Below, one piece after another: positions 12,851 through 24,245 of a stretch of DNA of 64,000 bases. The DNA is taken from positions 42,151,099 through 42,215,098 of the forward strand of contig NC_092640.1 in assembly GCF_039555335.1 (NCBI RefSeq). The letters run 5' to 3'. Position 1 is the stretch's first letter; every line of letters begins with the position of its first letter. The position numbers and the translations under genes were made by a program. The DNA is from Amphiura filiformis (Eukaryota > Echinodermata > Ophiuroidea > Amphilepidida > Amphiuridae). Under the pieces are notes generated by a model, which worked only from the letters and a program-made list of their open reading frames with translations, did not search any database and had not been told where the DNA came from.

Positions 12851-12866
12851 TGATGATGAAATTACA

Positions 12867-13387
12867 TTATGCGTGCTTTGTGAGAGTTTTAATAGATCCA
12901 TGATGGATTGAAGTGCATTTTGTTCTTACATACCATTGTCACAGAACGCAACGAAGTCTGACATTGTGAATTGGACAAGGGGTATAATACTAAATAACCA
13001 ACCATTAACCATTGGAATTTTTGTTAATTAATTTTTGTCAACATCACCAACTTTTCGATTCATTTTCAAATGTCTTGGGGGAACTTGGAACTTGTAAAAC
13101 CGTATTTCATTTTATTTTTACAAGTTTATCAAGTCCAATGAATTTGAATTCAATAATCTTAAAAGATTTCATGTTAAGAATGTGCAAGATGTTACTTTGT
13201 AAGATTGTTTTTGAAAATAAAACAAAATGACGAATACATAAATCTCCGACTGTGAAGTGCATCATTATAGGGGCAGTGCGTAAGTTATATAAACTGGGCT
13301 CAAAAAGAAACTTATAATTTTTCACAAGATCATATCTTAAATTTTTGTGCATAAAAATGAACCAAATTGCACACATGATTACGTGAA
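12867..13387. other. Non-coding unit DNA, no gene seen
   Basis: Aligned with ~34985-35490 and ~62250-62757. AT-rich, no motif-bearing frame. Confidence 0.5.
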
Positions 13388-13960
13388 TAATCTACTCTAA
13401 ACACTGGTGAGTAACCAAACAGTTGACCAGCTGACACAACAGCAAAATGCACTGACATGGAACACCTTCCTGGACCACATTCACAGCACAAAACTCTTTT
13501 GCTGGGCTGGGTTCCAATTATTCGCCTGTACATGAAAAAAATTACACACAGGATTACTTCAATACTCTACTCTAAACACATGTCAGTAACGAAACAGTTG
13601 TCCAGCTGACACAACAGCAAAATACACTGACATGGAAAAGCTTCCTGGACCACATTCACAGCTCAATAATTGGCACCCAACACAAGAAATCTGTGAGTAA
13701 AAGGAATAGTGTGAAACAAGACCTGTTTCCTGAAAAAAAATGTATGAAAAGCAGAAGCAGCCCGTTTCACACTATTCCACTTACTCTTGAGAAATAATCA
13801 CCTGTGTAAGGATCTTGTACGCATTCTCACATATTTCTTTTGCTGGGTGCCAATTATTCGCCTGTGAAAGTGGTCCAAGAAGCTGTTCCGTGTCAGTGCA
13901 TTTTGCTGTTGTGTCAGTTGCACAACTCACAGCTGGGTTTTGACTGATGGGGAACGAACC
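13388..13960. repeat. Foldback (long inverted repeat) element, unit 1 copy
   Basis: CCAGCTGACACAACAGCAAAATGCACTGACATGGAA-type sequence occurs on + at ~13423 and again at ~13590, and inverted at ~13865-13935. Inner arms GTGGAATAGTGTGAAAC and its complement flank a short loop near 13720-13770. Unit 1 has one extra direct copy of the outer arm compared with units 2 and 3. Confidence 0.7.
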
Positions 13961-14310
13961 ATGAATGTGCTTCCTCATTCGGAGGTTACGTAAAATCATC
14001 GGTTCAAAGTACAAAGAGAGGCGTACCTGCCCGTTAGTTTTGAGAATAGTAGATTATTATCCGTTGACTGTCACATTTTGTCCCGGTGTTTTTCGGGCAT
14101 TCGTAATCTAATTACAGACATGTGTCGAATAAATGTCTACAATTACATTTTTTGCAATGTGTAATCAACAATCTCTATGTCTCATATTTATTTTGCTGCG
14201 ATACCACCGGATTTCAGACTACGTTTTAAAAATCACAATTGCAGCATTTATAAATAACTCATATGTCTGGTTTCCCAACTGACATGAATATTTTCATAGA
14301 CTTGATAAAC
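13946..14310. repeat. Intra-unit duplicated block (119-bp repeat plus ~240 bp)
   Basis: Contains GAACGAACCATGAA and CTTCCTCATTCGGAGG, then GAGAATAGTAGATTATTATCC, TTTCGGGCATTCGTAATCT and GCTGCGATACCA. The same series recurs at ~15545-15900, and in unit 2 at 35885-36260 and 37981-38350. Confidence 0.65.
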
Positions 14311-15089
14311 TACGTCAACTACGGGAATATTATATCCTTCGAGATTACTTGTAAGAGCAGTCTAGTGTAAAAAGATTAAACTTATTTTCAAGGATGGCAG
14401 ACTTTGCCATTCACTAATAAAACTGTTTGTGAAACCTTACATCGTAACTGTCAGAGTACAGATCATTACATTAATTTTTATCATAGAAAGTTGTAAACTC
14501 TGCAACAAGTAAAAATTTAATGTACAGCACATGTCACTACATGTGGCACGCACTCTTATTTCAGTCAGTTATAATGTACATGAGACCTCTCCAATTCGCG
14601 ACCTATATCGCTTGCATAGATTCAGGCTATCTAAACACCTCTGTTTGTTGGGTATCAAAGACCTATCACACCCAAAAGAATCCAATTTGAGTTCAAGATG
14701 TGTCAGCCAGTGAGCATGAAGAGAGTAAATAGTGGGGCACTATTAACATACAAATCCATTTACATTCCAATTACGCGAAGAGCTTTCAAACTGTCAGAGG
14801 AGAGAACATTTCCTGCACGTTTTGGAGATAGGAAGTAAGGTTGATCTTAGATTTATTTTGTCAATTGTAAATATATCTGATATTGAGGAATTTGAATGGG
14901 TATTAAGGAGCGTGAAAAGTGGTTATAAAGAAATGCACTTTATAGCTTAATGGTGCACAAGGACATGTACCCTGTTCATTCATGGCAAATGCTGGGTTTT
15001 AACTGATGGAGAAACGAACCATGAAAATGCTTCCTCATTCAGAGGGGATCGACGTAAAACCGCCGGTTCTAAGTACAAGGTCACACGTA
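14311..15089. other. Non-coding; decayed counterpart of the unit 2 open frame 36478-36897
   Basis: 14531-14950 aligns with the 140-codon frame of unit 2 but has three non-triplet indels and several amino-acid changes. 14990-15089 is one more 119-bp repeat copy. Confidence 0.5.
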
Positions 15090-15506
15090 TGTAATTAAAG
15101 ACAGAGATATAAACAATTTATCGCGTCTGACGTCATCTGTCAATCAAATTCGAGCACGGTTTGTTTACAAGTGTTGTGATGATAACTTGCTGAACGCGGA
15201 TTTATAACCGGTCGCCTTATTGTTAATTTTGCACCTTTCGACATGCAAACCATCTCAAAAGTTAGGTCTTTATAGTTGGAAACTTTCTTTGGTGAAGGCA
15301 CCATGTCCACAATGCCTAGAAAAGCTACTTTTTGCCTTGTAAAAGTACGTAATTTTTCGCCATTTGCTGCTATTCCTTTTCTCCGATCAGCACCCGATAG
15401 ATCGGTCTTCCTTTTACGCGCTGATTAACCTGTGTAAACCAATCGAGGATCGTAATTGACAGTGACATCAGACGCGATAAATTGTTTTTATCTCTGTTTT
15501 TAATTA
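15090..15506. mobile_element. TA-flanked MITE with ~50-bp TIRs
   Basis: The left arm reads TGTAATTAAAGACAGAGATA then CAATTTATCGCGTCTGACGTC; the right arm is its inverted copy with few changes. The insert sits between TA and TA (15088-15089, 15507-15508) in a 119-bp repeat whose uninterrupted copies read CGTAGCTGTCAG. A 38-codon frame inside (MPRKAT...) has no family I know. Confidence 0.7.
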
Positions 15507-15544
15507 TAGCTGTCAGTTTTGAGAAGAGTAGATTATTATCCCCT

Positions 15545-15900
15545 GATGGGAAAACGAACCATGAAAGTGCTTCCTCATTCGAAGGGGGCGTAAAACCGTC
15601 GAGTCTAAGTACAAAGAATCGCGTAGCTGTCAGTTACTTTTGAGAAGAGTAGATTAATATCACTTGACTTTCTCAATTTGTCCCAGTGCTTTTTGGGTAT
15701 TCGTGATCTTACCACAGATATGAAATATACAATTACAGTTTTTTGCAAAGTGTATAACCAACAATCGCTATGCTCCATATTCATTTTGATGCGATACTAT
15801 CGGCTAACTGGCTGCTTTTGTTTTTATCAAAATTGTTGCATTTATTCACATTATCTGGTTTTCCAACTGACATGAATATTTAAGCTAGATTTTAAACTAC
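15545..15900. repeat. Second copy of the intra-unit duplicated block
   Basis: Carries the 119-bp repeat and the following TTTGTCCCAGTGCTTTTTGG, GCGATAC and CATTATCTGGTTTTC segments also present at 13946-14310. Confidence 0.65.
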
Positions 15901-16165
15901 TTTGCGTTTCTTTATATCTCCGCAGATGCATTGTATTGTTCTGCATGTAGACCTGTAACTTACATGTATGATATGATCAGATTAGCAATATAAATTTGCA
16001 TATTATGTAAATAATTATGTGGATGATATCAGTTTTGATCAGTTTTGATGCACGTATTCTCCGTATTTGAATTTAGATCAACTACAATACTTTTATACAT
16101 AATTATACCAAATATACATTTTCTATTCCAGCATTTCGCTTCATTTAACTACTATTTTCATCACA

Positions 16166-17036
16166 CTACATTGCATTGCATTGTATTGTATTGCGTTGCG
16201 TTGCGTTGCATTGCATTGCATTGTATTGTATTGTATTGTATTGTATTGTATTGTATTGTATTGTATTGTATTGTATTGGACCGTACTTGCATTGCATTAC
16301 ATTGTATTGTATGGCATGTCATGGCATCGCATGGCAAGGGATTGCATTACATTAAACTCCCGATTAAACTGCACTACATTGCATTGCATTGCATTGCATT
16401 GCATTGCATTAGATTTCATTGCATTGCATTGCATTGCATTGCATTACATTACATTGCATTGCATTGCATTGCATTGCATTGCATTGCATTGCATTGCATT
16501 GCATTGCATTGCACTGTATTGTGCAGTGCACTGTATCGCCTTGCATTGCATTACAATGTATAACATACATTAAATTAAATTAAATTAAATTACTTTACAT
16601 TACATTACATTACATTACATTGGATTACATTACATTACATTACATTACATTGCATTGCATTGCATTACATTACTTTACTTTACTTTACATTACATTACAT
16701 TACATTACATTACATTACATTATATTACATTACATTACATTACATTACATTACATTACATTACATTACATTACATTACATTACATTACATTACATTACAT
16801 TACTACATTATATTACATTACATTACATTACATTGGATTACATTACATTACATTACACTACATTATATTACATTACATTACATTACATTACATTACATTA
16901 CATTACACTACATTATATTACATTACATTGGATGGCATTGCATTGCATTGCACTACAATACTTATCAATACATTCCATTACATTTGCGTTGCATTGCTTT
17001 ACATTACATTACAATATATTACACTACATTTCATCT
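16166..17036. repeat. Pentanucleotide satellite: TTGCA / TTGTA / TTACA arrays
   Basis: Blocks of TTGCA and TTGTA (16166-16560) are followed by a long TTACA block (16575-17036). All are one-base variants of one pentamer. Long frames across it (repeated His-Cys-Ile/Leu and His-Tyr-Ile-Thr) are artefacts of the repeat. Unit 2 has a shorter version at 38641-39140 lacking most of the TTACA block. Confidence 0.95.
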
Positions 17037-17147
17037 CGTACAATACAAATCATTATTTATTACAATAAACTACCCTACACTACACACTATCTTATTCGCC
17101 TCATCCTTCTTCTTCTCCGCCTTCTTCACACCTTCCTCCTCCTCTCA

Positions 17148-17219
17148 TTCTTCTTCTTCTTCTTCTTCTTCTTCTTCTTCTTCTTCTTCTTCTTCTTCTT
17201 CTTCTTCTTCGTCGTCTTC
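17148..17219. repeat. (TTC)n microsatellite
   Basis: About 20 near-perfect triplets. The matching part of unit 2 (39220-39250) has only a few, so this expanded in unit 1. Confidence 0.93.
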
Positions 17220-20200
17220 GTAATGATTTGAAGCTCGGATGGCAAACAAATCTGCTGTTTGTTGTTGTTTTTGTTGTTGTTTTGTGAGCAGGTGTACATG
17301 TGAGGTAACTCTAGTTAACATTGATTTATGTTATATCCACCGGTAAGCCCATTTCCTCGTGCAATGTACGTCACTACTTTATAGTTCCTTGCGAAAGCGA
17401 AAAACACTAAACAGGAAAGTCAAACTTGCGTGCAATGTAATTGTACCACGCAATACTGTGTTTGTCAAATTTCAAGAATTGTCTCAGCATATTTACTCCT
17501 GACTGCATGGGAATGTTTGACTGATTATTTGCATCTTCTTTCACCTTTTATATTTGTTTGTTGTTTTCTTCGTTTGTTTGCTCTCTTTGTTTACTTCATT
17601 TGCTTGTCAACTTGTCTGTTTGTAGATTGTAGATTTAAAAGGTTAAAAATATTGAATTTAAAAGAGTTCTTCGCATGCAGTGAAAGTATCGCCTGCGAAA
17701 AGTGATGGAATTATGGACACTGGATTCCAACTATGAAATTAATGTGATAGTCAGAATCATTTGCTTTTAACTAGATCATAAATATCGAAACATGATACGT
17801 TGGTTATGTGTAAATCAAGCCGACCACCTACATTTGATGTTAAGGTACCGTTAAGAACTCAGTCACTTTTAAAGTATTGGGCCTAAAACACAGATATTTA
17901 GACCAGTTCTAGGGAATTATAACATAACACTCACATGGCCGTTTTGATCTTAAAATATAGATCCAAATATAAAACAGATAACTCTTATTTGGTTACTTTT
18001 TGGTTTCACTGAAGAGAGCCATAAGATTTAAATAAATTATTTTGCTAATTAATATCTTATCGAAGGTCACCTTTCTTTCGTTTATGTTATTTTGATGATG
18101 ATGATGAAGATGATAATGATGAGGATACACGATGAGGATATTGTTGTTGCTATTGTTCTTGTTGTTCTTCTTCTTCTTCTTCTTCTGATCATATTTTTCT
18201 TATTGTTGCTGCTAATTTAAATTCAATTGATTTTTAAAGAACAGAATATAAAAAAGCTGAAACGCGACCTTAAGAGTTTAAAAGTTTATACCAAAGAATG
18301 CAAATGCTCAATTAATGTCATGTTCAATGTTAAGCATGAAGTACTCTAAGTTAAAATTATACACGACATGCTCTCAAAGTGAATGCCGATCACCGCCACG
18401 AGAACATACTTTACAATAAAGTTAAGCATATTGATGTCCATAGCATTTACTTTAGACTTCAATTACATCGTCATTCCTCTCCGAACATGACGGGTACCTG
18501 AGTCGAGCAGAATTAAGCCAAAAATCGGTAATGTGTGATTGTTTGATGGTTTAATACATGAAATTGTAGCAATTATATTTAACACATAACATTTAAATAA
18601 TAAATAATACAGTATTTACTTTAAAAACAGAGGCAGATTCCACACATAGCTCAACATACCATAATGTCGAACGTGTTGGTGCTACATCATTAAATAGTTG
18701 GCTTAAGTTACACTCGCACAGTGCACATAATATTACGTGCCTTTCATATATCGGTTAGGGGAATGTCGGAATTATGTTCGCGGTTAACGGTTTTAAAAGC
18801 TTACTGCGAAAGAATCTTTAAAGGCTCATTGTGAGATTTCCTAATGCTTATGCCTTTATTTTGTATGAAATGTGTGTATTACATGTACTCAATCTGGCTC
18901 TGAAATGGAAGCTGGAACCGGTGTCTTTTGTGTAAATTTTTTTGCTTCTGTTCCGGATCCGGAGCTAAATTCCCCAACCTACGTGTAACGCTAAGCACAA
19001 GATCAGAGTAACGCAGCGCTCACTAAATGTCTTTAATTTTAGTTTTTCCATAGACTTTTTCTGTAAATTACCACTGGGATGGTTTTAGGGATCCTATTCT
19101 ATCAAAATAAAGCGAAATTTTCTCATTTGATTTTCCCGTGAAATCTCTCAGGGCCACATTAAAATCCATACCCCTGGGAACTATCATGAAAGTTTTTCAT
19201 GGAAATGCTATTAGAAGTTCCTCAGTTGTTTCTTCTTTGGCGCAATAAGTGGGTTAATTACAAATTAATTAAACTTGAAAAAGTGATTCTGTTCACACGC
19301 GTGTTCTATAATTATTTTGAACAAGAAATTGTGTCGCTAAGACTTGAAATTGGACCAATGGAAATTGATGAGTTGTTTTGTTTTTGGAATAATATGCCTA
19401 TTGCGCCTTTTGTAAGCATCATAAATATTTCCAGTCACTTTTTGGCAATTCAGGCCAAATGTCCGCCCACTTTGCATGATGCCGCTGGTTTGTTGTTGTG
19501 TTGACGTAAAGGGGTGGTGGGGGTGGGTGGGTGGGTGGGTGTTGAGTGGGGTTCGATGTGTGCTTGTTTGCTTATTAAAACGTTCCGTGCGGATATACTT
19601 TGATATACTTTGATCCTGAGAGACCAGGCTCAAGCAAAATACCCAAGCCAGGCTAAACTAGTATGCTGATCGATATGGAAAGAAAAGGAAGAAACAGTAT
19701 AGAACAATGAAAAGAAGACCACTCCCAAGAAATCATGGAACAATTACCACAGAGGCTTGTATGTGAGTGTACAGTGTGTGGTGGATGGGGTGTGTGGGGC
19801 GGGTGAGCAATGCTCACTGAGCATGTGTGGAGGGTAGGAGAGTGGAGTGTGTTTGGATGTGGAAAGAGCAGACATAAGCACATACATCTAAGAAAATAAT
19901 TCATAGAATTTAAAAGTGATATTAAAGAAAGCTAAATACTTTTGTAGGGTTTGTAGTTTGTACATATATTCACCCATTTTGCTTTTATTTCATAGGTACT
20001 CTGACATAATTTTACTAGTTCAAGATGAGTTTTTCACAGTAAACGTAGAACTTAATGTACAACTGTAAAAAGACAATAACTTTCGCTCCTCGAATATGTC
20101 GAAGTTTACTACGAAATACGAATGCATCTTCAAACTATAAATGACTCCTTGTAAGCGTAGAATATTGCTCATAAGTTCACCTTTAAAAGGTTTGTTTTGA

Positions 20201-20814
20201 ATTTAAATATCGTGTTGTTTTTCAAACCTTCGTTTTTTATGAAACAATGTTACAAATTCAACAAAAATGTCAGTTTTACAAACGTCCCCTTAAGCATACT
20301 GTAAATACAGCTTGCAACCCTTGGCAAGTTCTCCATGCGTTGCCGAGCGGTGCTTTACAAGTTCATCTATATTTAAGTTGACTGGTTGAGCAGTTCTAGG
20401 GCAATTTAGCAAGCCTGTCATGTCACATTGTACTGATGAGGCTATGATCATGAATTTCACAGTCACGCATTTTAGTAATATCTTTTCCGCCTTTACAGAA
20501 AACCGCACTTTAGATGACAGTTATATAATTGCTGAAGTTTCAATATTTACGATTGCAACACGAGATGAACTGGGTGAAAAGATTGATTCACTCCTTTGTG
20601 ACGGCTTATTCAATCTTTTGATTCGGAAAATGATTGAACATCAATCTATATAAATTTACAATGCAGTAAGATCGAATATCTTATCTTTTATCCCATTTGG
20701 TGTAAAGTTGTACGTTCGGAATTTGATGATATTTTTGTTTAGTTTCATAGTCATCACTAATTTAATTTTAAAGGAGCTTTAAGAATCAGTGGCACCGGAA
20801 CTCGAGTTCCACTC
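17220..20814. other. Repeat-poor non-coding stretch shared with unit 2
   Basis: Aligned with ~39251-42803. Contains GAT/TTC microsatellites at ~18095-18187, a G-rich tract at 19511-19540 and short frames that are not conserved in length between units. I see no gene. Confidence 0.5.
19511..19540 (+). other. G-quadruplex-capable tract
   Basis: Contains GGGTGGGTGGGTGGG with flanking GGGG runs. Unit 2 has no equivalent at the matching position near 41520. Confidence 0.6.
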
Positions 20815-21035
20815 CAGGTGAAATTCTTACTGTTTAAGGTAAAATTCATTATCGCAAGGTAAAATTCATAATTAAAGGTAAACTTCGTAATTTTAAGGGA
20901 AGATTAATAACTTCAAGGTAAACTTCATAATGTTAAGGTAAACTTCATAATTTTAAGGTAAAATCAATAATTTCAATGTAAAAATCATAATTTAAGGTGA
21001 AATTAATAATCTTAAGGCGAAATTCATAATCTTAA

Positions 21036-21320
21036 CCCTAATCGCCTAGGGGCTTTTTGGCGACAGGAAGGGAAAGAAGGAAAGAATAAAGAGAGAAAAG
21101 AAGGAAAGAAGTTGTTTGCTCTGGGTGGGATTCGAACCCGAGACCCCTCGCATGCCAAGCACTCGGTCGGCGACACTTTGCCACGGGTCTTGGGCTTCGC
21201 TGGCCAGCGAAACCGTTCCTATATATCACTTAGGGCGATTGCGTCATCACACCACGTGGCATGCATGCACGAACAGCGCATATATAGAGTAGTATTTTGT
21301 AGTATTCAGGAGCGTTAGGG
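21036..21320. mobile_element. piggyBac-type MITE carrying a tRNA-like pol III promoter
   Basis: TTAA at 21032-21035 and 21321-21324 flanks a 285-bp insert with ends CCCTAATCGCCT and, inverted, CCCTAACGCTCCT. Unit 2 has the empty site with a single TTAA (43020-43023). TTAA duplication and CCC(T)-starting TIRs are the piggyBac signature. On the minus strand the insert holds TGGCAAAGTGT (21183-21173) and GGTTCGAATCC (21138-21128), matching A and B boxes 34 bp apart. No transposase frame. Confidence 0.78.
21128..21183 (-). promoter_or_regulatory. Internal pol III promoter (A and B boxes)
   Basis: A box TGGCAAAGTGT and B box GGTTCGAATCC on the minus strand; the B box matches consensus exactly. 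The sequence between them resembles a tRNA body, but flanking acceptor-stem pairing is not evident, so I call a tRNA-derived region, not a tRNA gene. Confidence 0.6.
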
Positions 21321-21440
21321 TTAAGGTAAAATTCACAATTTTAAGGTAACATTCATAATTATAAGGTAAATTCATAATTTTTAAGGTAAAATTAATAATT
21401 TTAAGGTAAAATTAATAATTTTAAGGTAAAATTCATAATT

Positions 21441-22509
21441 GAATCAGCTGTGTTCATTGAAATGAGACCATTGTACTGTATTTGACATCCACAGTAATTC
21501 ATCTGGGAACCTAGTCAGACTAGTATAGGACCTGTTTTTAGTCATTCATGATAGACCATCAGCGCAATCTCTGATCGCGCAAACAGGGTGAACCACGAAA
21601 GTCCACGAAACCACGTCGCTCGAAAAGGGGTTCTATTCGCGGACTTTCTCGGTTCGACTTTTATGCACGATCAGATATTGGGTTGATGTCCTGTGATTAA
21701 ATAAAAACTAGTCCTACTGGTCGGACTAACGTAACTTGGATAACTTTTTCAACCAAAAAGATAAAAATAGCGGTTACGTCTTGATATGAACATAACTTCA
21801 TGCCGCATCTCTGCCAACAATTTATGCACTGATATAATCGTTCACACTTCAAATTAACATGACGGTAGAAATAGTTTAGGGCAATTTGACAAGAGCTGCC
21901 ATTGACATTGGCTTTTAATGATGTAGCTAATGTACGTGGATTTATCATTCAAACTTTACATGTAGCCTATATAAAATCTTAATTATCATGGTATAAAAAG
22001 AGTTTAAGGCAATTTGATAAGAGGTACAGCTAGGTGTCACTGACATCGACTTAAGAATAATGTAGAGCTATATAATGTACATGGTATTTGACATTCAAAA
22101 TTTACATCTACAACTTTCTTGCTATATTAAAGATCTCGTTAAAGCGGTGGGATGGCAGGAACCATATTTGTCAAATTCTAGCCATTTATATATAAACACT
22201 GCAGTGTCCTTTTTGATATAGGAAGCCAAGAATAATATTTCTAACTTGCTGTTCTTGAGTTAAGGCCAATAAAATATTAACGAAGGTTATAGACGTTCCC
22301 CCTCTCGAGAAAATCTATATGGGGCGGAAATGACACTCCATTCAAGCCTTCGGATCTCCTTTATATAATCCATACCATTTCGCTTGTGTGGCAGCTTTAT
22401 TTGTCTGAATATTAGAGTTCAAACGACTCATCTTTTTGTCAACATTTTAAATTCCGTCTTTCCTTTGGCACAAATAAAGAAGATTGTTCAAGATTTATTC
22501 GTATAATAT

Positions 22510-22588
<79 letters not shown>

Positions 22589-23920
22589 TAGAAAAATACG
22601 TACAAAGTAAAAAGGAAATATCCTATCATAAGATTACCATCATTTTATCCTGTGCTGTAAGTCGACCTATAACTGAAGTAAGTGTACGTGTATAAAGCGT
22701 TAAAAAATCTACCGTCGAAAAATAGTTGCTGGTTGTTGAGTAATTTTATCGCCCCTCGCTTAGCGACTATCACGTACAAGACGGTTTGAATGACAGGTAT
22801 CTATAGCATTATTTTATCGCTTTGGGCCAAGAAAGTAAAACCTGAACCAGAACTAAAGATGTATAGCCTGTACAAGTTCATTATATCCCATCTTCAAATC
22901 AATGAGGGTGTCCACACAATACAGTTCAGGTTCGCATTGATCCACATTAAGTCCCTAATCTGTATTATGTTCTCCACATCATTTTATTGATTCGTCCAAA
23001 AGTCGTTACCAAATCATGCTAACCGTTTGCTCGAAAATTAGTGACAAATTTGAAACTTGCCGATTTCGGGAAATCGTGCGCAAAAGCAAAATCATAATTC
23101 CACACAAAATTGAAAATTGCACCATGCGAAAAAAAAACCCTTCCAATTTAATGGGATTTGCGTGGAAAATAGTAGACATATATCGCAAAATATTACACAA
23201 GACATCATTATGGTGAATAGAAGAGGAACCTAGGAATGCCTTAACATTAAGGTATCGTAATATTTGTAATAATTTGACGTATTAAGCATGCAGATTTAGT
23301 GGTGTTTAAGCAAGTAGGACTACCAATATTTCCCCAGTGAAATTTGAAAACAAAATTGAATTCTTGATTTATCGTTCACAAGGAATACCGGAACTTTTTT
23401 TATTTAGGTTTTACATTCAGTAGTCTTCAGTGGACACTTTCGATCTAGATCTCTATGTAGCATAATATTGATGCAGATTAAAAGGCTCCATGTGAACGGT
23501 CCAATGTGTGTCATCCAATTACGTTGTTTCTAACCTCTTAAATGACATGGTCTGAACTATACCGCGGTGTAATTGGAGAATTCATTTTTTTGTCTGTGAT
23601 TCAAAACATCCATGTTCAATTTATTGTAATGTGCCAGTCTAGAATGAGCGGAAGTAATGGATCCCAAAATGCAACGCATAACTGTTTCTAGCAGCTATAC
23701 AATCACTTTTCAAAAATATATTCAATTTATTCAAATTATGAAAGTACGAGACAATCTTGTCCTTCCCGCATGTAGCAGTTATAGGTTGCGGGTACCAGAT
23801 AGGTCATTTGCCCAAATTTTGGTCCCGTAAGGAAACCTATGCCAAATACCCTCGAGAGCGGAGCGGAGCGCCAAAGGCGCGACAGCGACTAAGCGGCGAC
23901 TAAGCGCCAACACGGTTTTA
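21441..23920. other. Non-coding unit DNA with (TTTA)n tract
   Basis: Aligned with ~43120-47140 of unit 2. Holds the (TTTA)n run at 22509-22590. Small frames show no family motifs. Confidence 0.5.
22509..22590. repeat. (TTTA)n microsatellite, unit 1
   Basis: About 20 perfect TTTA repeats; unit 2 has two longer runs at 44206-44282 and 44406-44538. Confidence 0.95.
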
Positions 23921-24240
23921 CCCGGGGGGGGCACTCAACTTGGTAGGGGTGTGCGGCGCTGAGCGCCGAACTTTGGGAACTAAGAACTGATTTTCGGGCA
24001 AAATAGGGGCTTGAAGAACTGAAATTAGGGCCAAATTATAGGCTGTTGAGCTAAAAAATTCTAAATTATTTCCAAATTTGAGCTTAGAGAGCTAGCTACA
24101 ATTGTCAGAGTTTGAGGCTCAAAGAACTGGAGCAGATCCAAATGTGGGGCTTAAGGAACTGCCGGAGAGCCTGAAAAGGGGACCCTTGAGCGCCGCACAT
24201 ACCCGTACCACCTTAACATGTGAGTGCCCCCCCCCCCGGG
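23921..24240. mobile_element. TIR element with CCCGGGG(n)CACTCA ends and 5-bp target duplication
   Basis: TTTTA at 23916-23920 and 24241-24245 flanks the insert. The left end is CCCGGGGGGGGCACTCAAC; the right end inverted is CCCGGGG(n)CACTCACATG. The empty site in unit 2 reads CAGTTTTACACACC (47139-47152). The interior contains many GAACTG/GAGCT words and two GAGCGCCG-type words near the ends. No coding capacity. I cannot assign a superfamily with certainty. Confidence 0.75.
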
Positions 24241-24245
24241 TTTTA

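Larger units (their letters stand above)
10353..12858 (+). mobile_element. 5'-truncated APE-type non-LTR retrotransposon, decayed
   Basis: Flanked by AAATTACA on both sides (10345-10352, 12859-12866). Units 2 and 3 lack it: the flanks are joined as CTTTAAATAATGCGTGC at ~34978 and ~62247. The 3' end carries short GATGAT repeats rather than poly(A). In order it encodes the C-terminal half of an apurinic-type endonuclease, a reverse transcriptase and the post-RT region with LYGCESW. Stops and frameshifts (TGA at 10706-10708, ~11779, ~12400, ~12720) show it is dead. I would place it near RTE-like lineages, but the clade needs a tree. Confidence 0.88.
20815..21440. repeat. 17-18-bp tandem repeat (TTAAGGTAAAATTCATAA), unit 1
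   Basis: About 20 imperfect copies, interrupted at 21036 by a transposon. Unit 2 has the uninterrupted array at 42804-43119. Repeats are directly abutting, with no spacers, so it is not a CRISPR. Confidence 0.88.

Noticed and set aside
16045-17231. Long frames of His-Cys-Ile-Ala and His-Tyr-Ile-Thr repeats
   Set aside because: They are translations of pentanucleotide arrays with no stop codons in several frames at once; no flanking coding signal.
20420-20653. 77-codon frame conserved in both units (with 42406-42642)
   Set aside because: Conservation is no higher than in the flanking DNA, and there is no family resemblance or splice context.
21112-21190. True tRNA gene on the minus strand
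   Set aside because: A and B boxes are good, but acceptor-stem pairing is not evident and the sequence is enclosed in a TTAA-flanked element.
20815-21440. CRISPR-like short repeats
   Set aside because: The 17-18-bp monomers abut directly with no unique spacers, and the genome is eukaryotic.
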